64,000 nucleotides of DNA from Flammeovirgaceae bacterium. GTDB lineage: Bacteria > Bacteroidota > Bacteroidia > Cytophagales > Cyclobacteriaceae. The stretch lies in the NCBI GenBank assembly GCA_021298015.1, contig JAJTGY010000010.1:90800-154799 (forward strand). Reading direction: 5' to 3'. Below, in pieces: positions 49,892 through 61,200 of the stretch. How positions within the stretch are numbered: the first letter of the stretch is position 1; each line of letters begins with the position of its first letter. The translations under genes were made by a program, and so were the position numbers. The notes below the pieces were generated by a model, which was not told the DNA's origin, ran no database searches, and was given only the letters and a program-made list of their open reading frames with translations.

Positions 49892-50560
49892 ATGAACATC
49901 CTCCGCGGCAAGTCGATTCGGCAACTGGTCGCCAATTTTCGAAACGAGTACATTACCCATGGCCTTGACGAAAGTCGAATGGCGGGCGATCCGATTGAGC
50001 AGTTTGAAACCTGGTTCCACGAAGCAGTGAAAGCCAGGCTGCCGGAGCCCAACGCGATGCATCTCGCAACCGTCAGTCCCCAGGGTGCACCCTCCGGGCG
50101 TTTTATGTTGCTCAAAGGATTTGACGACCAGGGATTTCAGTTTTACACCCATTACAACAGTCGCAAAGGCCATGAACTTGCGGAAAATCCCCAGGCAGCC
50201 ATAACCTTCTTGTGGATGGAGCTATTTCGCTCGGTGCGGATTGAGGGTACGATAGCCCCGCTGCCGGCCAGCCAATCGGACGAGTATTTCCAAAGCCGCC
50301 CGCGGTCAAGTCAGCTGGGTGCCTGGGCCTCGGCCCAAAGCCGACCACTAACCAGCCGCGCAGAACTGGATCAACGCTTTCGCGAACTGGAGAAGAAATT
50401 TGCAGGACAACCCATACCGCGCCCTGCCACGTGGGGCGGCTATTTACTAACACCATTGCGTATCGAATTCTGGCAGGGCCGCGCCAGCCGCTTGCACGAC
50501 CGCATTGTGTACACAAAGGGAACGGAGGGTGACTGGAAGCGCGAAAGGCTTAATCCATAG
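49892..50560 (+). CDS. pdxH: Pyridoxamine 5'-phosphate oxidase
   Basis: MHLATVSPQGAPSGRFMLLKGFDDQGFQFYTHYNSRKGHELAENPQAAITFLW; WGGYLLTPLRIEFWQGRASRLHDRI. Confidence 0.97.
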   Translation: MNILRGKSIRQLVANFRNEYITHGLDESRMAGDPIEQFETWFHEAVKARLPEPNAMHLATVSPQGAPSGRFMLLKGFDDQGFQFYTHYNSRKGHELAENPQAAITFLWMELFRSVRIEGTIAPLPASQSDEYFQSRPRSSQLGAWASAQSRPLTSRAELDQRFRELEKKFAGQPIPRPATWGGYLLTPLRIEFWQGRASRLHDRIVYTKGTEGDWKRERLNP

Positions 50561-50589
50561 TCGCGACAAACCAGCCAGATCGCCTATTT

Positions 50590-51807
50590 TTGAAAAATTT
50601 CTCAAACGTGAAGTACGATGCGCTCATAGTTGGCGGTGGTATTGTGGGACTGGCCACCGCACTGCAATTGCAAAAGGAAAAACCCGGCCTCAAACTGGCT
50701 GTTCTTGAAAAAGAAAACGAACTGGCCCGCCACCAAACCGGTAACAACAGCGGGGTCATTCACTCAGGTGTTTACTACAAACCCGGCAGCCTGAAGGCCA
50801 GGAACTGCATCCGCGGTTACGAACTACTCCTGGCTTTTTGCCGCGAACACCACGTGCCCTTCGAACTTTGCGGGAAGGTGATTGTGGCTACCGAACAGCA
50901 CGAACTGCCATTACTGGAAAACCTGTATCAACGCGGCCTGCAAAACGGCCTGAATCAGATCAGGCGCATAACTCCGGATGAAATAAAATCCTATGAGCCC
51001 TACGTGGCCGGACTTGCCGGCATTCATGTGCCGTATACCGGCATAGTGGACTACAAACGCGTGGCCGAAATGTATGGCGAGCTGATTCGGGCGCAGGGTG
51101 GCGAGATCTTCCTCGGACAAAAAGTGACGGGTCTGCAAGAATCCAGTAACACGCTGGAAGTTGTTACAGCCGACCGAACCTTCGCCACCCGTTTGCTCAT
51201 CAACTGTGCCGGACTTTACTCCGACAAAATTGCAGCCCTCTCCTTTCCGCAGCTCAACGTGCGTATTGTGCCGTTCCGCGGTGAGTATTACAAGTTGCGA
51301 CCTGAAAAAGAGTATCTGGTGCGCACGCTGATTTACCCGGTGCCCGACCCGAATTTTCCCTTTCTGGGTGTTCATTTTACCCGTATGGCCCGCGGTGGCG
51401 TAGAAGCCGGGCCCAATGCGGTTCTTGCGTTTAGCCGCGAGGGTTATACGAAATCCAACATCAACCTGCGCGAGTTGGGCGAAACGCTCGCCTGGCCGGG
51501 ATTTCAAAAAGTAGCGGCCAAATACTGGCGCACCGGGCTGGGCGAAATGTACCGGTCATTCAGCAAAGCTGCGTTTACCAAAGCGCTGCAAAAGCTCATT
51601 CCCGAAATACAGGAATCCGATTTGATCGAAGGTGGTGCAGGCGTTCGGGCGCAGGCTTGCGACAGCGAGGGCGGTCTGGTCGATGATTTTTTGATTCTGG
51701 AAGGGAAGAATGTAATCAACGTGTGCAACGCCCCGTCCCCCGCGGCCACTTCATCCCTGGCCATTGGCGAAACGGTCAGCAAGCTGGCGGTTGGGCGACT
51801 CAACTAG
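50590..51807 (+). CDS. lhgO: L-2-hydroxyglutarate oxidase
   Basis: YDALIVGGGIVGLATALQLQKEKPGLKLAVLEKENELARHQTGNNSGVIHSGVYYKPGSLKARNC; non-ATG (TTG/GTG) start. Confidence 0.93.
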   Translation: MKNFSNVKYDALIVGGGIVGLATALQLQKEKPGLKLAVLEKENELARHQTGNNSGVIHSGVYYKPGSLKARNCIRGYELLLAFCREHHVPFELCGKVIVATEQHELPLLENLYQRGLQNGLNQIRRITPDEIKSYEPYVAGLAGIHVPYTGIVDYKRVAEMYGELIRAQGGEIFLGQKVTGLQESSNTLEVVTADRTFATRLLINCAGLYSDKIAALSFPQLNVRIVPFRGEYYKLRPEKEYLVRTLIYPVPDPNFPFLGVHFTRMARGGVEAGPNAVLAFSREGYTKSNINLRELGETLAWPGFQKVAAKYWRTGLGEMYRSFSKAAFTKALQKLIPEIQESDLIEGGAGVRAQACDSEGGLVDDFLILEGKNVINVCNAPSPAATSSLAIGETVSKLAVGRLN

Positions 51808-51837
51808 GCGACAATGCGGGAGGACATGATTGTTTTC

Positions 51838-54800
51838 TTAGATAACAGCCACCCGAATGACTTTCGCCTCTCGACCACTTTCGAAGATCAAAAAATACAC
51901 GCCCCTTGGCAGATTGCTGACTTCAAAATCGAATTCATACACACTGCGGCCAAAACCCTCAATCATCCGAATTACGAGATTGCGTTCGGGGCTAACAAGT
52001 CGGATTGTGACTGCACTCTCTTGAGAGAGTTCAATCATACCTGAAATACGGTCTTTTGTGGGCACTGGAAATGCTGTAACCGACCTGATCAAGGGTTCCG
52101 ATTGGGTGCTCAGGCGGCCACCTGATTTTTTAGCCCGCTTTCGGATGTCAATTGTCCCCCGATAGTCATCCTGACATTGAGCCAGGCTGGCGGTCAGGAT
52201 CACTTCGTAGATGCCGGGTTCATCAAATACCATCGTTACATAGTCAGGCGTGCGTTCAATCACGCTAGCTTCTGAGGGTAAGGTCCACACAATACCTTCC
52301 GGCACCGGCCAGCTGATATCAATCACAATGATCGTATCCCCGGCCTCTGCTTGCGGGATCATCAGAAAGTCAGCGCTTAGCAAGTCGGTGGCCGTCGTTA
52401 AGGTAAAAGTATCTTCTGCCAAACAACCGTTGGCATTGACAATACGCAATGTGTAATCGCCAGCCTGTGTCAGCGTCACTTGTTTTAACGTACTGCTAAA
52501 ACCATTGGACGATGACCAGACATAAGAAGCTGCATTCTCGGGTGAAGCAATAGTCAAAATACCGCCTACGCAGATTTTCCGGTCTGGTCCCAGATCGAGA
52601 GACAACGGTGGTGGATCAGCAAACACAAAAGTCCGTTGAGACGTACAACCTAACACATCGGTAGCTGTCACTGTATAGGTTCCAGCACCAATCGATGCTA
52701 ACGTACTGCCCGTGGCACCCGTGTTCCAGGCATAGCTAAACGTGCCATTCCCTCCCATGGCATTTACGCTGATGCTACCATCACTGCGACCTGCACATGC
52801 CGGTGCCACTTCTGATACGGTTTGTACAGTGATGGCAGGCTTGTCCGAAAGGGTTATACTCTCGGTTATCGTACAATTATTTGCATCGCGGATGGTGAGG
52901 GAATAGGTACCAGCACCAATGTTATTCAAAAGAGACGTGGTCGCACCGGTATTCCACGCGTAGGTATAGGGCGCTGTCCCTCCCGCACCCAAAGTCTGAA
53001 TCGATCCGTTCGTGCCTGCCGGACAGGTTGCCTGTTGAATAACCGGTGGAGTGGCTTCCAGGGTCGGTGGTGAAGGAACATTTACTACCTGCGAGGTAAT
53101 ACATCCGGTGGCATCAGTGATCGTAACAATGTTAATGCCGATACCGGGACGAAGTGCCACAGGGTTCAAGCCTGTTTCCCCATTGTTCCACACAATCGTA
53201 TAAGGAGCCTGGCCTTGTGATACGGTGATCGTGGCGCGTCCATCGTTGCTATCCGAACATCTGGTGGGTGTGGTTGAATTGATCGTGGCTTGTGGGCCGT
53301 CCGGGCTGGGAATAGCGGCATCTTCAAAATCGGTACACCCGTTTTGATCGGTGACCGTAACGCTGTACGTTCCCCCTGGTACATTAACAAGCGTAGGTGC
53401 GGTTGATACCACCTGGTTGAGCCCATTGCGCCAGGCAAAACTGTAGGTTCCTGTGCCTCCGTTAGCCAAAGAGGAAGCCGAACCATTGGATTGACCACAG
53501 GTGGCCCCCTGGATGCTACCAACCGAGGCTGTTAATACAGGAGGCTGGGTAATCGTAACGATGATTTGATTGATGCACAGGTTTTGGTCGCGTACACGCA
53601 GCGTATGTGATGTCGCATTCAAGCTACTAATGGTGGACGAGGGCTGCCACGTAATGCCATCGCGTGAATATTCATAGACTCCTGTTCCGCCTGTAGCATT
53701 CAGGGTAACAGATCCGTTTGCCTGACCATTACACAAAACATGAGAGGAGGTGCCTTGAGAAAGCGTTAGCTGAGCGGGTTGTATAATGGTGGCCGAAGTG
53801 TTGGTCGTACATCCGTTCGCATCCGTAACTGTGACAGAATATAACCCCGGTGGCCGGCTGATCAGATCTTCCGTAGTGGCTCCATTGCTCCAGCTGTACA
53901 AATACGGTGAGGTGCCGCCCGTCACGGTCAGGTTAACTGAACCATTGCTGGCGCCAAAACAGGTAACATCGGTTTTAATCGCTGTGCTCACTAACTGAGC
54001 CGGTTGGATGATCACCGGGGTGGTACGGCTACCGATACAACCTCGGCTATCGGTAATCGTAACGGTATACGTATTGCTCAGCAGGCTGCCCAACGTAAAG
54101 GATGCATCTTCGGTGGTGGCAATTACTGCATTGGTGGTGTTGTCGCGCCAACTGTAACTAAACGGTGGTGTGCCGCCTGAGGGTGTCAGATTGATGGTGC
54201 CTCCGTTGCCTGGACTAAAGCAGGAAAAAGTGGGGAGGGTGGCGATGGTACCGCCTACAGGTGAGGGTTGTGTCAGATTTATTACTTGTGCCGAACTCTC
54301 ACATCCATTGGCACCTCTTGCCCGAAGGGTATATATGCCTGAGCTAAGTCCGGTGAAAACATTTGTCGTAAAATAGTTTGTACCGTTGTTGATCGAGTAT
54401 TCGAAGGGTGCCACCCCATCGGAGGCGGTAATAGTGATACTGCCATTTGCCAATCCAAAACAAGATGGTTCGACCAACGTACGCGTAACGGAAATGGCCG
54501 GGGGAACAGTTACCGTTACACTGGCAGCCAGTGCCACACATAAATTGATATCCCGAACACGAACGGTGTAATTCCCAGAGCCAAGACCTAAAAACACATT
54601 TGAAGCCTGATAAATTGATCCATCAAGAGAATACTGTAATACTCCTGTACCCCCTCCAGAACCGTTAACGGTGATCATGCCTGTTTGTCCAAAACACGTG
54701 GGCTGAGTTACGGTTGCCGTACCTGCGATTACCGGGGCTGGAACAAAAACATTCACTACACTGCTCTCGCATAAGTTTATATCTCGCACCTGGATTGCGT

Positions 54801-56175
54801 GGGCTATCCCGGTAGTCAATCCTGTAAATACGTTGGACATCTGGTACGCGCCTCCGTCTATCCGATATTGTTTTGCACCGGTGCCCCCGCTGGCCGTGAC
54901 GGTCACCTGGCCATTGTTCAATGTGTTACACAACGTGGATAGACCAGAAGCCGATACGATAGATGGCTCAGAAACGCTGACCGAATTTGTTGTAAGCACG
55001 GTATATGTTGCCGGGGTAGTGCAGTCATCACGTATGGTCACTTGATAACTGCCTGCGCCAACATCAAACGTTGGAGTCCCTTGAAAAGGCCCTCCATTGA
55101 GGCTATACTGATATGGCGAACGACCTCCAGAAACTCCGCTAACAGTTACCTGCCCATCTGTTGAACCCAGACAACTAACCTGTGAACCATTATAGTTGCT
55201 GGTAACAGATACATTTGCAACCAGCTGAGTGCGGGGACCCGGTGAGACGATAAAGGGTGTAAACTCAACTGCTCCACAATTACCTAAATTACTCTTGACA
55301 ATTAAGTAGTATTGGATACCTGCCATCAGTTGTCCGTTTGTTTTTAACGAGCTTAAGGGAAGTAAAGGATCGTTTGAGTCCCGTATCTCAAAGCTAAAAA
55401 CCTCACCTGTATCTGCTTCGCGGCTGTAAGAAACATCCGTCACGGAACCATCGTTGCCACCTAGACATGTGGGAGCAGATGTACTAATGCTTGATGCAAC
55501 AACTTGATCCGGATAAAATCGATAAGGGCTCGTTGGAACGCTTGGTGATCCACCGCATGGGACAGAATAACGAAACACTATGGGAGTATCGTAAAATGAT
55601 GCGTATCCAGTCCCAAAGATATCTTGCATACTGACGTTTATTGAAGACGAATTGGGGTTACCAGGTACAGAAAGCCAAACCCCAGTAGAAATACTATACT
55701 CCCAATCATAAGATGAATATACGGAAATACCCCTGAGATTAAGTACTTCACTAGAACAATAGTCTCCTGCTGGAGTAGTCCCCATTATAGGTGTAGGTAA
55801 CGGTTCCCAGCTTAGCGTCAAGTCAGTTGTAGCACAAGAACCGATTGTATAATTATTGGAAAAGCAATCTTGATTTGGAAGATTTATGGAATAGGAAAAA
55901 AGGCAGTTTTGATTTGGAAAGTCCGGAGGTATTTTGTCATCAAAAACACGACAACGGGAAGTGATATCTATCCTAATCGGCCTTCCATTTGAGTTCTTAA
56001 CCACATTGTAATTTACATAAGACTCGTAAATAGGTGCAGTTTCACCGGGGCATCCACTCAATGCACCTGAAGAAAACTCGTTCACAGAGTAGGCTATTTG
56101 AGCGTTTGCATCAAACGCTATTAAAGAACTACCAAGTAATACCAAGCCCATTAAAAATAAAACCCTTGCTTTCAT
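51838..56175 (-). CDS. Large secreted protein with about 11 SprB-type repeats and T9SS-type C-terminal domain
   Basis: Repeats such as VTCFGASNGSVNLTVTGGTSPYLYSWSNGATTEDLISRPPGLYSVTVTDANGC; C-terminus AFPVPTKDRISGMIEL...LPRGVYFLIFESGREAKVIRVAVI. Confidence 0.88.
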   Translation of the reverse strand: MKARVLFLMGLVLLGSSLIAFDANAQIAYSVNEFSSGALSGCPGETAPIYESYVNYNVVKNSNGRPIRIDITSRCRVFDDKIPPDFPNQNCLFSYSINLPNQDCFSNNYTIGSCATTDLTLSWEPLPTPIMGTTPAGDYCSSEVLNLRGISVYSSYDWEYSISTGVWLSVPGNPNSSSINVSMQDIFGTGYASFYDTPIVFRYSVPCGGSPSVPTSPYRFYPDQVVASSISTSAPTCLGGNDGSVTDVSYSREADTGEVFSFEIRDSNDPLLPLSSLKTNGQLMAGIQYYLIVKSNLGNCGAVEFTPFIVSPGPRTQLVANVSVTSNYNGSQVSCLGSTDGQVTVSGVSGGRSPYQYSLNGGPFQGTPTFDVGAGSYQVTIRDDCTTPATYTVLTTNSVSVSEPSIVSASGLSTLCNTLNNGQVTVTASGGTGAKQYRIDGGAYQMSNVFTGLTTGIAHAIQVRDINLCESSVVNVFVPAPVIAGTATVTQPTCFGQTGMITVNGSGGGTGVLQYSLDGSIYQASNVFLGLGSGNYTVRVRDINLCVALAASVTVTVPPAISVTRTLVEPSCFGLANGSITITASDGVAPFEYSINNGTNYFTTNVFTGLSSGIYTLRARGANGCESSAQVINLTQPSPVGGTIATLPTFSCFSPGNGGTINLTPSGGTPPFSYSWRDNTTNAVIATTEDASFTLGSLLSNTYTVTITDSRGCIGSRTTPVIIQPAQLVSTAIKTDVTCFGASNGSVNLTVTGGTSPYLYSWSNGATTEDLISRPPGLYSVTVTDANGCTTNTSATIIQPAQLTLSQGTSSHVLCNGQANGSVTLNATGGTGVYEYSRDGITWQPSSTISSLNATSHTLRVRDQNLCINQIIVTITQPPVLTASVGSIQGATCGQSNGSASSLANGGTGTYSFAWRNGLNQVVSTAPTLVNVPGGTYSVTVTDQNGCTDFEDAAIPSPDGPQATINSTTPTRCSDSNDGRATITVSQGQAPYTIVWNNGETGLNPVALRPGIGINIVTITDATGCITSQVVNVPSPPTLEATPPVIQQATCPAGTNGSIQTLGAGGTAPYTYAWNTGATTSLLNNIGAGTYSLTIRDANNCTITESITLSDKPAITVQTVSEVAPACAGRSDGSISVNAMGGNGTFSYAWNTGATGSTLASIGAGTYTVTATDVLGCTSQRTFVFADPPPLSLDLGPDRKICVGGILTIASPENAASYVWSSSNGFSSTLKQVTLTQAGDYTLRIVNANGCLAEDTFTLTTATDLLSADFLMIPQAEAGDTIIVIDISWPVPEGIVWTLPSEASVIERTPDYVTMVFDEPGIYEVILTASLAQCQDDYRGTIDIRKRAKKSGGRLSTQSEPLIRSVTAFPVPTKDRISGMIELSQESAVTIRLVSPERNLVIRMIEGFGRSVYEFDFEVSNLPRGVYFLIFESGREAKVIRVAVI

Positions 56176-56234
56176 AGCAAAATTTGCAATTTGATTCACA
56201 AGTCTATCTTCATTATCAAAAATTCACTTCTTAT

Positions 56235-58262
56235 TCAATATTTCACACTTATCTCCAAAGACTTTCCGACACTAGCTCCGTTTTGATTAACTACCAATAT
56301 ATGATACTTATAACTACTCTCTATTTTAACATTGCTATCCATAAACTGCCTCGAAGAATTTATAGTTTTAATTGTAAATGGCTGATCATCACCTTCTGAT
56401 CGGTAAATTATTGTTTTAACCGCACCCGGAATCTGATCCCATTCTAGCAGTATCTGTTTTTTATCCCGATCAACGGTTGCTTTAAGTAGCACCTGCGCGG
56501 ATTGTTTAACCCTTTCTTTTACCGTCAACTGAATGGTGGATCCTTCAGAAATATTTCCGGAACGATCATAGCTTTTCACGCTATACAATTGCGAGCCGAG
56601 CACTCCAGTAGAATCGACAAAGTGAAAAATGGAATCAGGCAGATTGGCAAGCTTCGATAAGTTCGTCCCGCCTAATGTTCTTCGTTCGATGAGATACCCT
56701 GCTGCATCCTTACTAGAACTAGGAAACCACGATAACTCCACTCCATGTTCCGTGTTCTTTACATTCTTGATCGAAGGAGGAACAGGAGGTATTTTATCTG
56801 GCAAAACAACAGTCAAGATTTCTGAGAATATGGAGGCATTAAACCGATTGTCAAGAGCTTTTAAACGATAGTAAATCCGACCGTCAAGAGATTGGGTTTT
56901 AAGGGAGTCGCGATACTGAGAAATGGACGATAACTCCTTTGAAATCTTACTGAACTCAGCATTTTGAAAATTGGATCGATATACTTCATATCCTTGCAAA
57001 TCATTTTCTGAATTAGCTCCCCATTGAAGGGTAATCACACCAGATGATGACACCTCATACCTGAGACCTTGAGGTGCTAGCGGAGGAACACTATCATACA
57101 ATTGAAGCAAATGCGGAAAGGTAGCGGTGCTGTCGCGCTCACCCATCAGTTTAATCCTATAATAGGCTGTAGCCAATGGTTTCTTATCTCTCCACTCGGT
57201 TTCGTTTACTGACATCCGATGCACGGTGAAATATGGACCCGATTCGCGGCTTCCTCGTTCTATTTTAACAGATCTTATTTGCTTTTTGTCTCCTGAAATC
57301 TGCCAGCGCAACCAGGCCTCGCTCTCCTTTGTTGGCTGAACGGAAAAACTGCTAACGATAGCTTTTAGAGCAGGAATACTTATGCCTTTCGCTTCCGCAG
57401 AAGCCGGACTTATTTCCCCAAACGCTGTAATACCTCGTATCCTATAGGCTACTTCACTTCCAGTAGAACTCAATGAATCGATATAACGGAAATAAGGGTC
57501 TTCTTCATTACCTGGATTTAAAAAAGGAGCATTGTTAACTTTTTTAAAATCTGGCTCCCCAGCCTGTTTCCGCTCAATTATATAAGATGTAAACGTCTTC
57601 TCCACTGCCGTCTTTGGCCACGTAAGCATTACTTGTTTATCCCCAAACTGCGCCCTTAGCTCAGCAGGTGGCAACACTTGAATGGTGTCAGCCAAGCTGA
57701 TATAAAATGTAGCAGGCACGGAGTTCGCACTATCGGCATTGGCTACGTGAATCCGGTACAGATATTTTTCATCAGGTTTGACCTGGGCATCCACCCATCC
57801 CAGTCCTGAGAGCAATGCGGTTTCAAAAGAGTGATCAGCAGCGAGCAAGGCAAATGAAAATCGCTGTTCCAATTGCCTTGACCTATTCACGACATCAAAG
57901 GGTGTCGCTTGGAGTGGTCCTACCTCAAAATCGGAACCATAAAGGGCCTCGGCTGCAATGGCGACATAATCATTGTTCTCGGAAGGACGCTCCCACTCGA
58001 CAAGCGGTCGAGGTTTTAGCGCTGGTGATAGAATTATCTTTGAAGGTGGTCGGAGTATTTGTTTCCCGCGGGTAATCGTATACCGCTCGATCACATATCC
58101 CGATTTATTAGCTGTTTGCCATTGGTTCGGATCGGTTGGTGCCCATCGCAATAAAATAGAGTTTTTCTTTGCTTTAGCTAATAGTAATACATCAGATGTC
58201 TGCCCCCACGCAAAGTATGGGAGAAGGAAACAGGACAAAGTTATGAATCGTATTATCTTCAC
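56235..58262 (-). CDS. Secreted fibronectin type III domain protein
   Basis: Signal peptide; repeated FN3-like patterns (PPLAPQGLRYEVSSSGVITLQWGANSENDLQGYEVYRS; PPVPPSIKNVKNTEHGVELSWFPSSSKDAAGYLIERR). Confidence 0.85.
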   Translation of the reverse strand: MKIIRFITLSCFLLPYFAWGQTSDVLLLAKAKKNSILLRWAPTDPNQWQTANKSGYVIERYTITRGKQILRPPSKIILSPALKPRPLVEWERPSENNDYVAIAAEALYGSDFEVGPLQATPFDVVNRSRQLEQRFSFALLAADHSFETALLSGLGWVDAQVKPDEKYLYRIHVANADSANSVPATFYISLADTIQVLPPAELRAQFGDKQVMLTWPKTAVEKTFTSYIIERKQAGEPDFKKVNNAPFLNPGNEEDPYFRYIDSLSSTGSEVAYRIRGITAFGEISPASAEAKGISIPALKAIVSSFSVQPTKESEAWLRWQISGDKKQIRSVKIERGSRESGPYFTVHRMSVNETEWRDKKPLATAYYRIKLMGERDSTATFPHLLQLYDSVPPLAPQGLRYEVSSSGVITLQWGANSENDLQGYEVYRSNFQNAEFSKISKELSSISQYRDSLKTQSLDGRIYYRLKALDNRFNASIFSEILTVVLPDKIPPVPPSIKNVKNTEHGVELSWFPSSSKDAAGYLIERRTLGGTNLSKLANLPDSIFHFVDSTGVLGSQLYSVKSYDRSGNISEGSTIQLTVKERVKQSAQVLLKATVDRDKKQILLEWDQIPGAVKTIIYRSEGDDQPFTIKTINSSRQFMDSNVKIESSYKYHILVVNQNGASVGKSLEISVKY

Positions 58263-61200
58263 TCACCAATCGGGTTAAAAAACACCAAGTCTTTTCCGGA
58301 AATAGGCTCTGCCTTTCCGGGTACAAACTTCTTTACTTTTATCTTATAATTACCTTTCAACATCTGTGGAAAAGCACTCCAGATAATATTCTCTGTCCGG
58401 GGCGTAATAATTCCTTGCGCCAGGTAATGATTCACCACCTTGCTTTGAATTTCCAGGAAGTCGTAGTAGTAGTAATATGCTAAATCATAGGCAAAAAAGG
58501 ATTGCAACTCCATCGTTGGAGACACCGGACTGGTTTGACTTAATTCCAGACCATCCGTGGCCTGAAATATATGCACCGCACCAATGGGGGGAAGACCCAA
58601 AGTGGCCAACGTTCGGTTACCGATCGTGATTCGATTATCAATCGGGTAACCTTCATAAACCAACGGATAAATCCGGGAATTATAATATTGATTATCGGAA
58701 AGGTCAGCTTCTATCTTTAGGAGGGGTTTGTTTCCGGTAAAAGATGTTCCTATCAACTCTGCTTTGTCAAAACCTTCTTGTGTGGAATAATTTGTCTTTA
58801 AAAACGAAACACGCCACGCCACCCGTAATCCATTAAGGGTTGGTTCAAGATTCAATGCATTAATCTTTCCTGATAGTGTTGAGTAGCGACTGGATCGGAA
58901 ATACGAACTAAAAATGGCCTTTTCTTCCAGATCTTTAATCGTACCCTCCGCTCTTTTAGATTTCACTTCGGTATCCAGCGTTTCACCATTGGTCTGAACT
59001 TTTGTGTTTACCTCGCTCACATTTCGGTCTACCGCACCAACCTGTGTTTTGGGTACATTCACCAGCTCAAACGCATAAACTTCTCCATTTTTGAGATTAG
59101 CAGATGGGATCGTAAAACTTACTCGACCGGAGGCATAACTAAATCCAAAATTTGATTTATTACCAGATACATCCGTAAATCTTCCCGTTTGTGTCCAATC
59201 AGCAGATGACTCAAATAGGTAAGGTTGTCCTTGCTTAAGCTTGATATACCCTTCGGTTGTTTCTCCTTTATAAAAATTCAACTGCCCAACCACAGGATAG
59301 GAATAATCAACATTTGATAAGGGAATATGATCAGGAGCATCACCTGTTGAAAATTTAGCTACGGACTTTTCGACAATCACTTGTCCATTTTCAACTACTT
59401 TTACCCAGGAGCCGGATTTCAACTCCTCAAACTGGACTTCTACAGAAGCCACTACTTCTTTGCGCGGAGGTAATACATCAAACGGATTGATGGCCAACAC
59501 ATCCTGTTCTTCATTCCACTCTTGTGTACCTGCCAATGGCTTTCCCTCGCTCGTAAGCCTATAAGACTGAAGTTGCATACGGAAAGATCGTTTTACGCCA
59601 TTATCATCTGTTATCTCAAAAACCTTGTTTACAGGCATATTGAACACAGCCTGTGGTCGGGTAAAGACACTAATACTTTTTTCCTGATCACCGGGAGTCA
59701 ATTGAGAAATTACTTTTAAGTCATCAGCCACACTATCCTCCTTCTTCACCATCTCACACTTCTTACCCAGCGTCACTTCAAATCTGCAATTTCCTCTCAC
59801 CAATCCGCCCAATACACTAAAATAGCCACCCACGGTGCCCTGTACCCAAATAGGGTTAGGCAACTGGGCTTGCAAAATCGCAGCCGCTCCTATACTCAGT
59901 ATTTCAATACTTCTCCGCTTTCCAAATACTTTCACCCGTATGCCTACAGCCCCTTCAAAATACGCATAGGCCTGCCCATTGGCATACCAACCATTGATCC
60001 CAATTCTTCTGCCCGTATTGCTACAGTAGGTCTCACCATAATTTTTAATCATGATGTCAAATCCAAGACCGGCTTCAAACTTGGCATAGAAGATCAAGAA
60101 GGTAAGATCGCCTGTGCTGATGCTAAAGGCGGAACCGAACGCCACACCCGCCCCATTGCCAATCGCATTCAGGTCTTTCATGTAATCAAGATCCTTACCG
60201 CCCAGGATACGAGACACAGCCTCTGGAGGTGGCGGACTGCCGGGTATCTTAGTGCCCACCATAAAGTAACTTCCCGATTGCGCGCTGACGGGCCCTACTC
60301 CTACTTTTAATCCGATCCGATCTTCCGGAGTACCGACATATACATACCATTCGCCTGGCGCAAAGTGCATCACGGCCCACCCGGCACGTCCTCCGGCTCC
60401 TACGCCTTGGATAACACCACCAGCCACATTCACAAAAGCATCAAAGTTTCCGTGGAGCACCCGATTCTCAAAATCGTAATCAATAAACGCCCGGAAGGTG
60501 ATCCCCTCCTTTCCTTCAATCTTTCCATGAATGTCTTCGATGGCCGCCTTATCGTCTTTGATGGTGTTGATCAACGTCTCTGCTCCTTTCGGTACCTTGC
60601 TTTCTATTTCCTTCATTTTCTGCGTCATCTTAGCCGTGGCGGCTGTCAACTTCCCGGAGATAGCAGCGTCTATTCCAGGAGTGAGCATGTTTCCGTTTCC
60701 AAGTAAACTCATATAACGAATGCCTCCTCCCTGAAAGAAGGAAATCTCAAACGTAACATCGGCATTAAACACCTTGTCGTTACCAGCCGAGGCAATTACC
60801 ATGGTGGCTTTTATGCCCAAACCCGCTTTTGAATCCGGAATGTAAAAAGCGCCCGAGGCAGTCTTTCCTAACGGACTGGATGAACTCTTGTCCATTTTCA
60901 TTTTATAGAAAGCACCCCCGCCAAACCCTACGGCATTCACACCCGGAAACATTAAAATGCCTGGCGAAAACTCAGCCAACGCATCGGCATACCAATAGCG
61001 GTCACCATTCACATTTCCAAAGATAGCCGAAGCGCGTGCCTTAAAATTGAGCTTGGTCATGGCCATTTCCACAGATCCATTAAATCCATTTCCATAAACT
61101 GCATCATCGCGGTAGAACGCAAGCGAGCCTTTCAACGAATAGGCCGCGCCCGTCATGTCGACTTCAATGGAGCTAACATCTACTCGTTTAAAACGCCAGC